The notes under the pieces are model-generated. The model made no database searches. It saw only the letters and a program-made list of their open reading frames with translations, and was not told the origin of the DNA. A stretch of 64,000 nucleotides of DNA from NCBI GenBank assembly GCA_963931865.1, contig OZ007505.1:15528034-15592033 (forward strand), given 5' to 3'. The position numbers were made by a program, and so were the translations under genes. Source of the stretch: Axinella damicornis (lineage: Eukaryota > Porifera > Demospongiae > Axinellida > Axinellidae). Shown in pieces: positions 58,101-64,000 of this stretch (the first letter of the stretch is position 1; every line of letters begins with the position of its first letter).

Positions 58101-59649
58101 ACAGCAGAATGGACTTCGACGGAGCCGATGAATACAATGTATTCTTTTCACGTGAGTAGTGACTCAGTTGGAGCAAACATCATGATCAAGGCCGCTATGG
58201 AAAACTAAACAGTGTACACACTGACTCATTGCAGAATTGTTACGTAGTCGCTTGTTATTAGGTGCATATATTATCTTCACAGGAAGTGTCTGTGTAAGCG
58301 AGATGCACCTAATTTCAAATGACTTTCCCTGAATAGGAAGTGCACTTCATTTCACATTATATATATATGTTTCCACCCCGTGTGATTGAAGGAGTTTATG
58401 GAAAAAGACTACAGCACTGAATAAGGAGTAGCTAGAACGAGAGTTGAACCTGCACCTGTATATAGCAGCGAATATGCACCTGCGTATATGTGAGCTGCGC
58501 ATAAAACGTGACTAATTTGCTTGCTTGATAGTTCTGCATGATGTTTTGCAGCCGGAGGGGGCCATACATGTAAAGCTAGTCACGCAGCTTGGGAATGAGA
58601 CTAGCTGTAAGTATGAACTGGTGGATACAATTATATATACGAAGCATCCACGTGGTAAGAGAAAGACCTGATGCTTCATTCTGAGTTTACCCTACCAGTT
58701 GTACTACCACGAGTGCAGTTGTCCCATGATAATGTTCGTCATAATTGTTGGAATGTGTGGAAGAGGGACAAGGTCCATCCATGGGCATGTGTGACCTCCC
58801 CCCACTGGTCCATCCATGGGCATGTGTGACCTCCCCCCACTTCCCAACTAACTAGTCTGAGATCACGTGATAGTAGCCCCAAAAATTAATAACCAATGAG
58901 GGGCAGGCATTTGACAACAAACAAATTGCATATAATCAAAGTCACCACTGTCACACTGGTCACCACTGTCGAATTGTTGTCTGTCCTCCTCACGACCCAC
59001 TGCAGAGTACCGGTCCGTAATGACGAGGCTTCTGCACAATATTGCCCTGATGATGCCTCGCACTGCTGCCGGACTGGCACTGGAGGTGGTACAAAAGCTG
59101 GTTCAACAACAGCCCGAGTGTGGTACGTATGTGTGAAGTTTGTATGTGTCTACCAGAGTAAAGAATCAATGGAGCATTTCCTCTGATGTCACTTCCTGTG
59201 TACTAATCAATCAACATCTTTGGATTGGCCTGATTCACTTATACATGTCATGTGTTGCTTGGCTTTGTCAGCATGGTGTAGGCGGAGTTTTGTCAGTTGA
59301 CACCATACATTCTAGTTCTAAACGATGAGTTTATACAGTTAGGTTCCTGAAAACCAGGGATGGGAATGGTTTGTGGTTGAGGTTAGGGTGAAAGCTTGCT
59401 CTCATTCTTTGTCTCCCTTCTCGTATCAACAAATGATGAGTGTCTAGCATTCATGTACATGTATGTATATATGTGAGCATCCAAGTGATATGTATCATGC
59501 ATTGTACTTTATTGTGTGTGGTTGTATTTAACTGCATTCCAGAATGTACCCGGAGCTCCATCCTGTATCTGGAGTGGGAGGGCTTTGTCAGCTACCTGGA
59601 GTGCTGGACGAGTATTTTTAAAGTGGACCCAGGACTGAAGGAAGCTGTG
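41527..59649 (+). CDS. XPO5: Exportin-5-like nuclear export receptor, first 13 exons (3' end outside the window)
   Basis: Exons: 41527-41634, 43390-43508, 44775-44847, 45851-45988, 51368-51517, 52142-52327, 52991-53079, 53275-53377, 56020-56103, 56940-57065, 58061-58151, 59006-59122, 59543-59649. All phases close and give exactly 497 codons. The start MESQNAIASLCQELVACVTK and the HEAT-repeat blocks align by eye with animal exportin-5: HLGLQLIEHFVKYRWNSLQK, LARITVEMAKRMWPQHWPSL, VELVLLIFRRLTEDIHTF, QYFFLKRVCQVLVHLG, EYSRMDFDGADEYNVFF. Exportin-5 with RanGTP carries pre-miRNA and other structured RNAs out of the nucleus. About 700 residues are still missing; the remaining exons must lie beyond 64000, or the gene is truncated. 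Exon 6 to 7 seems to use a GC-AG intron. A micro-exon near 54861 cannot be excluded. Introns are full of MITEs and hold one nested gene. Confidence 0.85.
43050..43190. repeat. Two long poly-G tracts in exportin-5 intron 1
   Basis: G runs at about 43058-43079 and 43159-43189. The poly-Pro/Gly frames overlapping them are artefacts. Confidence 0.9.
43696..43960. mobile_element. Degraded copy of the 54115 MITE family
   Basis: Shares CTCACTTATAAGTGCATGTA.., TTTGCTGTTAGGC, CTCTCGTCCCAG and CACTTCCTATTCGAGGAATG with 54115-54387, in the same orientation, with damaged ends. Confidence 0.6.
44325..44716. mobile_element. Relative of the Mutator-like MITE (10217), in exportin-5 intron 2
   Basis: The left portion has GCAGTATGGAAAAGTGGGAG + AGGGCCTGG and the right portion CCAGGCCCTCTCCCGCTTTT + CCGTACTGCAAG, a roughly 40-base inverted repeat. 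CGCCCAG and CTGGG..TGAGG further out resemble the family ends. Confidence 0.55.
45236..45680. mobile_element. Long-TIR foldback MITE, copy 1 (exportin-5 intron 3)
   Basis: The arms are each over 130 bases: GGGATACTCATGCGCGC at the left against GCGCGCACGAGTATCCC at the right, with ACAAAGAGCGTGAGCAACTT mirrored near 45570. The sequence is closely similar to 57391-57817 in the same orientation. It includes a local CCTTGTGACAGCGCA duplication at 45520-45550. Its TTAA target sites are eroded. Confidence 0.8.
46021..46525. mobile_element. MITE in exportin-5 intron 4 (CCGTAGGCGCTCTAATTATG ends)
   Basis: Left end CCGTAGGCGCTCTAATTATG and right end CATAATTAGAGCGCCTACG are inverted repeats next to TA. 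It is about 500 bp and non-coding, and it separates the exon 4 donor from its tandem copies at 46553-46705. Confidence 0.75.
46553..46705 (+). repeat. Tandem copies of the exportin-5 exon 4 / donor junction
   Basis: Five units of about 30-37 bp, each AACACACT(C/T)ACTCAGTGTG + GGGTAT(G/A)T, equivalent to the last bases of exon 4 and its GTATGT donor at 45968-45996. They lie in intron 4 after the inserted MITE. Confidence 0.8.
47485..49423 (-). CDS. Nested multi-pass membrane protein in exportin-5 intron 4, two exons
   Basis: Exon 1 (49423-48896) encodes a signal peptide (MMMTSQSAIILAVLLLSLAT) and a Cys-containing ectodomain (YCSRDDHFCYLYPLYRKLEA, CIEVRQIQSEDCSNSKG, WYEWTSSSLLALL) ending TSLLSW at a GTATGT donor. 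An ACACAAACAG acceptor joins it in phase 0 to exon 2 (48717-47485): IKAYTKAHGIPESW, then about seven hydrophobic segments (RVLLLLVFIFLNIFVVMVSA, YSATIIGLAVINTLFLIG, and others) and a polar tail ending NISHAQP. Total 586 residues. The family is not identified. The layout (secreted N-terminus plus about seven TMs) resembles the tandem array family but shares no obvious motifs. It is transcribed opposite to its host gene. Confidence 0.7.
49285..50110. repeat. Direct duplication covering the 5' end of the nested gene
   Basis: 49285-49760 recurs diverged at 49785-50110, sharing AGCCTCCAGT(T/C)TC(C/T)GATAGAG and AGCTACTTGCAACTGT + GGAGAGCAGCTTCTTGTCTTA, GAAGCATCCCATCCAG and GTAACCTTGTAAT. The second copy contains a broken signal-peptide exon start and lacks the poly-G tract at 49580. 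Confidence 0.75.
49579..49603. repeat. Poly-G tract
   Basis: About 25 G residues upstream of the nested gene. Confidence 0.9.
50111..51367. other. Rest of exportin-5 intron 4
   Basis: No gene or defined element recognised. Frames at 50744-51060 lack domains on either strand. Confidence 0.5.
52328..52990 (+). other. Exportin-5 intron 6, probable GC-AG intron
   Basis: Exon 6 ends ..ILARK and exon 7 begins GDIKRTAEERTKLLVLL in phase 0. The bases after AAG are GCAGGT, giving a GC donor, with the acceptor CTCTCCAG. Using the nearest GT (GTGGTA at 52332) would break phase. A phase-0 GTGATA at 52352 would add AGGRRGH. Confidence 0.5.
53359..53524 (+). repeat. Tandem copies of the exportin-5 exon 8 / donor junction
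   Basis: Three units of 56-57 bp, each CCAGCTGGCCCCTCTCTGGG + TG.. then ATCTGCATG..CTAGTCTGGTTTAA. Unit 1 contains the true exon end and its GTGAGT donor (53378). Units 2 and 3 have GTGGTA donors (53435, 53491). Confidence 0.85.
53590..53862 (-). CDS. Hypothetical short frame, possibly a gene remnant
   Basis: A frame of 90 codons (MGFYLNHVDPIGLSVLEYSN, then HESEVLFDEIRNRLATIYY) ends in a hydrophobic stretch (GALVTVCALAVIWLCP) that could be a membrane anchor. A diverged reverse-complement copy of the same sequence lies at about 53890-54110, so it is more likely part of a duplicated inverted repeat or an exon fragment than a free-standing gene. Confidence 0.25.
   Translation of the reverse strand: MGFYLNHVDPIGLSVLEYSNGNYTSASVINKRTHESEVLFDEIRNRLATIYYNKADISTDIQGALVTVCALAVIWLCPSTLLHPTSARVI
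53650..54112. repeat. Imperfect inverted repeat, arms about 200 bp
   Basis: GTAGTTACCGTTGCTATACTC near 53795 pairs with GAGTATAGCAACGGTAACT near 53970. GCCTTG..GCTAATGTCTGCCTT near 53690 pairs with AAGGCAGACATTAGCG near 54075. Arms are diverged by substitutions and small indels. Confidence 0.65.
54115..54387. mobile_element. MITE with TA target duplication (CCGTAGTCGCGC ends)
   Basis: CCGTAGTCGCGCGTTATTAG at the left and GCGCATGCGCGACTACGG at the right, flanked by TA on both sides. It is 273 bp and non-coding. Relatives occur at 43696-43960 and, in reverse, at 58243-58515, all in exportin-5 introns. Confidence 0.8.
55456..55662 (-). CDS. Hypothetical acidic short protein or first exon
   Basis: From an ATG near 55638 (MASPPSTAKPLGGQRRKFDV) the frame continues with a Ser/Asp/Glu-rich stretch (SSNSDVEDLPSERGSSKSDN) to a stop at 55456. 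Acidic low-complexity starts of this type occur in transposase-derived proteins, but nothing diagnostic follows. It lies in exportin-5 intron 8 on the opposite strand. Confidence 0.25.
   Translation of the reverse strand: MQLRSYYMASPPSTAKPLGGQRRKFDVQAVPSTLDSSNSDVEDLPSERGSSKSDNSDPESTFLCAIIC
57391..57817. mobile_element. Long-TIR foldback MITE, copy 2, with TTAA target duplication
   Basis: TTAA flanks both ends. The element starts GGTTACGGGATACTCGTGCG and ends CGCACGAGTATCCCGTAACC. The arms exceed 150 bases and pair almost completely. TTAA targeting is the habit of piggyBac and Kolobok elements. It lies in exportin-5 intron 10. The frame MQKRAVQFTKKPYLPLF crossing the centre is not supported as a gene. 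Confidence 0.85.
58243..58515. mobile_element. Reverse-oriented relative of the 54115 MITE
   Basis: Begins CGTAGTCGCTTGTTATTAGG and contains GCGAGATGCACCTAATTTC, AATAGGAAGTGCACTTCATT and GAGAGTTGAACCTGCACCTG, which match the 54115 element on the other strand. The right end (..GTGACTAATTTGC) is eroded. Confidence 0.6.
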
Positions 59650-60433
59650 GTATGTACCGGCATACGTACAGTACACTTTCCCTGCTGTACAAGTGAGTGA
59701 TTCTGTCAATGAGTGATGCCTGATTTGGAGAGCAATATGGTGTGAGTTTGGCTCAGCAGCTGTTTCAGTGTGCTGATTGCTGCATACGCAGAACTGGAAT
59801 TGTACCACAGTTCATTCACGCCAGATAAGTTATTTCCCACAAGGTTTCTATGTATAATAATACTAGTGGAATGTGTGACATTGTGGGGCGAGCGTGAGCG
59901 AGTGCATGTGCGAAATTAGCTATGTGGAACAGTTGTAGCTAGCTACGTACAAGACTGTCATCAACATGAGAACAGCTCAGGTCACAGAATATCACACCAA
60001 AAGTACACAGTCGCATATGCACAACACAGAGTGAGACTAGCTGAAGCAGTCTAGCGGCGATATGGATATGGCAATTAAACACAAAACCTATAGCTATGCA
60101 TGCTGCACACTGGTCCAGCACACCCGATGTGCTCTGCAGGACACGTACACGTAGCTACAGCTGTGAGGTCAATGAATAGGTAGGTCCACCAGCGGTGTTC
60201 GTCTTTGCTGTCGCCACTGGAGAGGTACAGAGGTTGGTAGGTCACGATCGATCTGTGTCTTTGTTGTTGCCATACTCATAGTCTCGGTGCCAGACTCTCG
60301 CACACAGCGGAGATTTACGGTACGACGTCCGGAAATGAATGCAATGTTTCGTACGTTATATTGCACTCGCCAGATTTACGGTATGGGAGACAGATCGACG
60401 TACATACATATACATATACGTAGTACAGCGCCA

Positions 60434-60470
60434 TATACCGTATAGCTCTTAAATTTCGCGGGTCTAAATT
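60434..60470. repeat. Candidate terminal inverted repeat left of the Tc1-like transposase
   Basis: TACCGTATAGCTCTTAAATT followed by TCGCGGGTCTAAATTTTCGC starts with the same CCGTATAG as the 3883-4478 MITE and is preceded by TA. It could be the left end of the transposon whose ORF starts at 60960. No matching right end was found up to 64000. Confidence 0.4.
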
Positions 60471-60959
60471 TTCGCGAGTTTTGCGCGAATTACAGGTCAT
60501 TCGCGAAATTATTTCAACGAACATTTTGACACGTGTTGTGCGCCTACAGCTACGTGGACAGTATTCCAGCGTACGCGCGTGACAGCTAGCTTGATGGCTC
60601 TGTTTGTGTACTTCAACAGTGAGGATGGACAGTAGTCGAAGTGTATGCTTCCCGATCCACATGGAGAGTTCTCCCAAGAGGTACCATCTGACATGTGCGA
60701 TATCTGCCAATACTGAAGCTGCCAGCTCGATCCGGCGAAGGTTAGGGGAACGCCCAGGTATCTGAAAAAGAACTCTGAGAGCGTCGAAGTGGGGAAGTGG
60801 GGAAGAGAGTGTCGCAGAATACAACGCACCGACGAAATGGTCTGTGGTACTGTGGATTCGACGTCCGTTTGAACACGCGTGCAAATATACGGGATTCCCG
60901 TGCTGTACCCAAACATTGCGTAGTGCACGTTACTGACTTGCGCTCGTCGAGATTCTACT

Positions 60960-61937
60960 ATGACGTCTGCAGAACCTGGAAGGCGTGCCCCTTACTCCGC
61001 TGATCTGCGTTGGAGGATTGTCTGGCAACGTATAGGAATGGAACGTAGTTTTAGAATGATAGCTCAAAGTTTGAACATCTCGGTGGGAACAGCTTTTAAT
61101 GTGTTCAGAATTTTTGAAGTTACAGGGGAGATTGAACCTAAGCATAGAAAATATTCCGGAAACATCGTTGACAACAGTACAAACTTAACTATTCTGGCTA
61201 TTGTGCTTGAAAAGCCATCCCTATACCTGTCAGAGATAATACAACAAATATACGATTGCACAGGCAAAAAGATCTGTCCCTCAACACTTTGTGGGATAAT
61301 GCATAAGCACGGCATCACCAGGAAAAAAATTCAGCAAGTTGCAATACAGAGAAGTGATCAATATTGTGGTGCTTATATGGCAGAGGTATCAATGTACAAG
61401 ACGAATATGCTGGTGTTTGTAGACGAAACCGGTAAAGATGCTCGAGACAGTGCTAGGAGATTTGGTTATGCATTGAGGGGCCAAACACCTCAGTTTCACC
61501 GATCACTCAACAGAGGTGTGAGAACATCGGTAATTGCTGCAATATCGTCAAGTGGATTGATTGGCTATGAACTACATACTGGTGGTGTAAGTGGAGAGGA
61601 GTTCTATGACTTTGTGAGAGGTACACTTATACCTAACATGAACCCCTTCGATGGAGAGAGTGACAATTCAATTTTAATTTTAGATAACTGTTCCATCCAC
61701 CACGTGGAAAATGTTTTGACCCTCCTGCAACAGTCTGGGATTTTAGTGCTGTTCCTGCCTCCATACAGCCCGGATTTCAATCCCATTGAGCTAACATTCA
61801 GTTACCTAAAGAAGTATCTACAAGAGCACGATGAAATGATTCAGGCAACAAACAATCTCACTGATGTACTGAAATCAGCAATGGACAACATTAATGAAGA
61901 ATACTGTTCAAAGTGGATCTCCAATTGTGGGTACTAA
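60960..61937 (+). CDS. Tc1/mariner-like DD34E transposase
   Basis: Single frame of 325 residues, stop at 61935-61937. The N-terminal helix-turn-helix (SADLRWRIVWQRIGMERSFR, AQSLNISVGTAFNVFRIF) and a second winged-helix segment (CPSTLCGIMHKHGITRKKIQ) bind the transposon ends. The catalytic triad is visible: Asp in LVFVDETGKD, Asp in LILDNCSIHH, and Glu in PYSPDFNPIELTFSYLKKYL, with 34 residues between the last two. The frame is complete and undamaged, so the element may be active or recently so. It lies in the probable exportin-5 intron 13. A candidate left end with CCGTATAG is at 60434. Confidence 0.88.
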   Translation: MTSAEPGRRAPYSADLRWRIVWQRIGMERSFRMIAQSLNISVGTAFNVFRIFEVTGEIEPKHRKYSGNIVDNSTNLTILAIVLEKPSLYLSEIIQQIYDCTGKKICPSTLCGIMHKHGITRKKIQQVAIQRSDQYCGAYMAEVSMYKTNMLVFVDETGKDARDSARRFGYALRGQTPQFHRSLNRGVRTSVIAAISSSGLIGYELHTGGVSGEEFYDFVRGTLIPNMNPFDGESDNSILILDNCSIHHVENVLTLLQQSGILVLFLPPYSPDFNPIELTFSYLKKYLQEHDEMIQATNNLTDVLKSAMDNINEEYCSKWISNCGY

Positions 61938-62005
61938 TTGTATTAGAACAATCATGTAATCAGTTTTGTTGACATGGAGTGATTTTTGCTTGTTCATATA
62001 TGGAC

Positions 62006-64000
62006 TCAGTACCGTTTAATCTCAGATAGAATACTGTCTTGTAACTCATCATATTGTTCCTTGTTTATTCCTCCTTTTTCCAAAAGCTGGTGCCACCGCT
62101 CCAGTTGCTCTATACACTGTGTGCGTAATGCCACCCTCTTAGCTGGTGATATGGTCTGGGTAGAATCAGGAGCGCATGAGCCGCCGAAGGCGGCGAAGGA
62201 GCGTGTAACTTCAGTGCCATGTAAATACAAATTAGTTACGTACTTCCGCATTTGAAAATAGATCGGGTACGTCATAAGTTTTCTGGGGGCAGTTTTATTG
62301 GCGTGCAAGCCTTCAGGGGCGTCCTGACACTCGCTGGTTCCCTGCCTGTTTTCGCTGTTGCAAACTTCAGCACGGTCATGCTCCGCTTGATAGCGCATCT
62401 CATGGGAGAATCCTTCACCTGGCACATAGAAAGTTGCGGGGAGATACTTCCTGAAGGCTACAAGCTGAAGTTTCCTTCTAGCACGACCCTCGGATCGGTA
62501 GCTCACTCTTCGCCATTGCGGGTGGCTCTGTCAAAACAGTGCTGTACTAAGCTAAGCTAAGTACGAGTCACGTGCACTGTATGGTGTCACGCAACGTCTA
62601 AATGAGCTTCCGCTTTCCAAATATGGAAGTCATTACTACTACAGATTTGTATTTTCATGGCACTCGACGGGTACTCGCGAGTTACACGCTCCTTCGCCGC
62701 CTTCGGCGGCTCATGCGCTCCTGGTAGAATCAATACTTTTAACGCCATTGAGAGGTTCAGACAATTTACCAATATCAGAGCGTCCCTCATCCTTAGTCTG
62801 AGATGACATTTTATCGGCCTTCTTACCAAAAAAACGGCCAGATGGAGGTACGTCTAGAGAGGTATGTTTTTTCATTTGGTACATATTAGCCCATGCTCTC
62901 AATTGTTCAGGTGTCCATGAATTTCCATGATTCTTTTCTAGTGTTTGATATGCCTCTTCAACTTCTTCCATTCTTTTCTCATAGGCATTGACAAATCTGG
63001 ATCGACTTTTAGCCTTTGGAGCCAATGTTTCATCATCATCTGTCACTTTTCGTTTCCTGTTTTTGACGGCTGTGTTAACTTCAACCTCAGGATCATGGCA
63101 CCATAACAAAATCTCTTTCTTCTTACTGTATATTTTTTACATCTCCCGAACATCGTCATTATCCATCAGCCATCGTTTCTTGCCTTTGGATCCATGTCCC
63201 GGCTCATAATATCCAAGAACAAAGTGATCTATGTTAGGTGCTTTCAGGATAGAACAGACTTGTTCCTTCATGTCTCTCAAGGATGAAAATGAAGACAAGT
63301 TGCGGAGTTTCTGTACTCTGCCCTCACTTTTCTTTCGGGGATTCATTAGATTGATTGAGTATTGAAAGGTTTCCTACAACAAAGGAAATGGAATTTCACA
63401 TAGGATTGCTGTATCCTGGTATAAAAGTGAGCACTAAATGGAGAAAATGCAAGCCAACATGCTTTGCTTGTGCTTGTTTACACCTTATTTTCTCCAATTA
63501 ATGCTCACCTTTACCCCCATTACATCATAATAGTAAAAGCATTTTATAATTCGAAGTGGATATTGGTCCAGCAGGAAGTAGGGCAATGGGTTAGGGGCCA
63601 GGGCAGGTTCTAGATGCGTGCGTTTCCGGTACCTATACCTAAAGTATGTAGCTACTTCCAGCCAGACCAATATCCACATCATTTAGCTAGCTACAATTCA
63701 TGCACTCATTAGTCGTGTATTTGCTAGAGTCGTCACAGTGACATTGCAAGCTTCACTACACATGCTACAGGATAAAATGTAAAGAATGATAACTTAGGGT
63801 TTGGGTGAGCTAGCTATGTGCCATTCTTCACACATCGCATATCCCAGACCTGAACTTTAATACTATATAGCGGCTACCACAGTGCAGTGTTATAATTTAT
63901 ACCCTCAGACCACACTTTACCTGAGGTAATGAAACTAGCACCTCAACTTCAGGTTCTGAATGAACTACAGAGACGGGTGTAGTTGGAGGACTGTCTTCCA
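62006..64000 (-). pseudogene. Unrecognised gene with in-frame stop and MITE insertion (5' end outside the window)
   Basis: An exon at 64000-63921 (PTTPVSVVHSEPEVEVLVSL, PQ, GTAAAG donor) joins in phase 0, through a TTTGTTGTAG acceptor, to an exon from 63373. That exon reads ETFQYSINLMNPRKKSEGRV, then HFVLGYYEPGHGSKGKKRW, then DNDDVREM. A TAA (63137-63139) interrupts an otherwise open frame that continues KIYSKKKEILLWCHDP and SWTPEQLRAWANMYQMKKHT. At IDST the coding sequence is split by the MITE at 62167-62723. Beyond it the frame resumes QTISPAKRVALRTQCIEQLE and ends ILSEIKRY at 62006. I do not recognise the family; it may be a transposon-companion protein, since it is convergent with the transposase 70 bases away. 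Confidence 0.6.
62167..62723. mobile_element. MITE inserted in coding sequence, 7-bp target duplication
   Basis: Ends CAGGAGCGCATGAGCCGCCG and CGGCGGCTCATGCGCTCCTG are perfect inverted repeats, continuing through GCGGCGAAGGAGCGTGTAAC. GTAGAAT directly repeats at 62160-62166 and 62724-62730. The 557-bp body is non-coding by design but, read with the host gene's 3' part, is open on the minus strand from 62506 to the gene stop. Confidence 0.9.

Noticed and set aside
63122..63140. 15-base pseudo-intron GTAAAAAATATACAG that would remove the TAA in phase
   Set aside because: Far below any known animal intron size; a simple nonsense mutation explains the stop.
63850..63885. AGACCTGAACTTTAATACTATATAGCGG as a degenerate right end of the Tc1-like element
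   Set aside because: Only loosely similar to the reverse complement of 60434-60465; gaps are needed and no TA boundary is convincing.

Overview
This window is eukaryotic genomic DNA from an animal, most likely a sponge (demosponge). Genes are split by GT-AG introns. There are long CA and C/G homopolymer tracts, many short inverted-repeat transposons, a tyrosine-recombinase retrotransposon, an exportin-5 gene with animal-like exons, and large multi-pass membrane and fibrinogen-like secreted proteins of a style I associate with sponge genomes. The sponge call rests on gene-family style and is an inference. No rRNA, tRNA, CRISPR or bacterial operon structure was seen.

Layout. 1-402 (-) is the start of a gag-like retroelement ORF cut by the window edge. 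2187-7397 (+) is a multi-exon MFS transporter of MFSD8/CLN7 type. 9063-11385 (+) is a three-exon chromodomain gene whose last intron is packed with DNA transposons. 13931-23274 (-) is a tandem array of one intronless family of secreted-N-terminus, multi-pass membrane proteins: one intact copy (17693-19546), two frameshifted copies, a C-terminal relic at 20757 and a more distant fragment at 7666. 23700-25586 (+) holds phase-compatible exons of an unrecognised gene, next to a 37-bp minisatellite. 27287-28630 (-) is a two-exon secreted fibrinogen-like protein. 30786-34576 is a 1.9-kb tandem segmental duplication that ends in a metacaspase-like peptidase gene (34451-35206, -). 35304-40399 is a decayed Ngaro/DIRS-type retrotransposon with split direct repeats. 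41527-59649 (+) is the 5' part, 13 exons, of an exportin-5 gene. Its fourth intron hosts a nested minus-strand membrane-protein gene (47485-49423). 60434-61940 carries an apparently intact Tc1-like DD34E transposase. 62006-64000 (-) is an unrecognised gene with an in-frame stop and a MITE inserted in its coding sequence with a clean target-site duplication.

The strongest leads are: (i) three exon-donor junctions that have been tandemly duplicated into the adjoining intron (exportin-5 exons 4 and 8, chromodomain exon 1), one giving an in-frame 19-codon alternative exon; (ii) a metacaspase-like gene in what looks like an animal genome; (iii) a perfect 127-bp palindrome; (iv) a birth-and-decay tandem array of membrane receptors; (v) a Ngaro-like element whose gag appears to be spliced.
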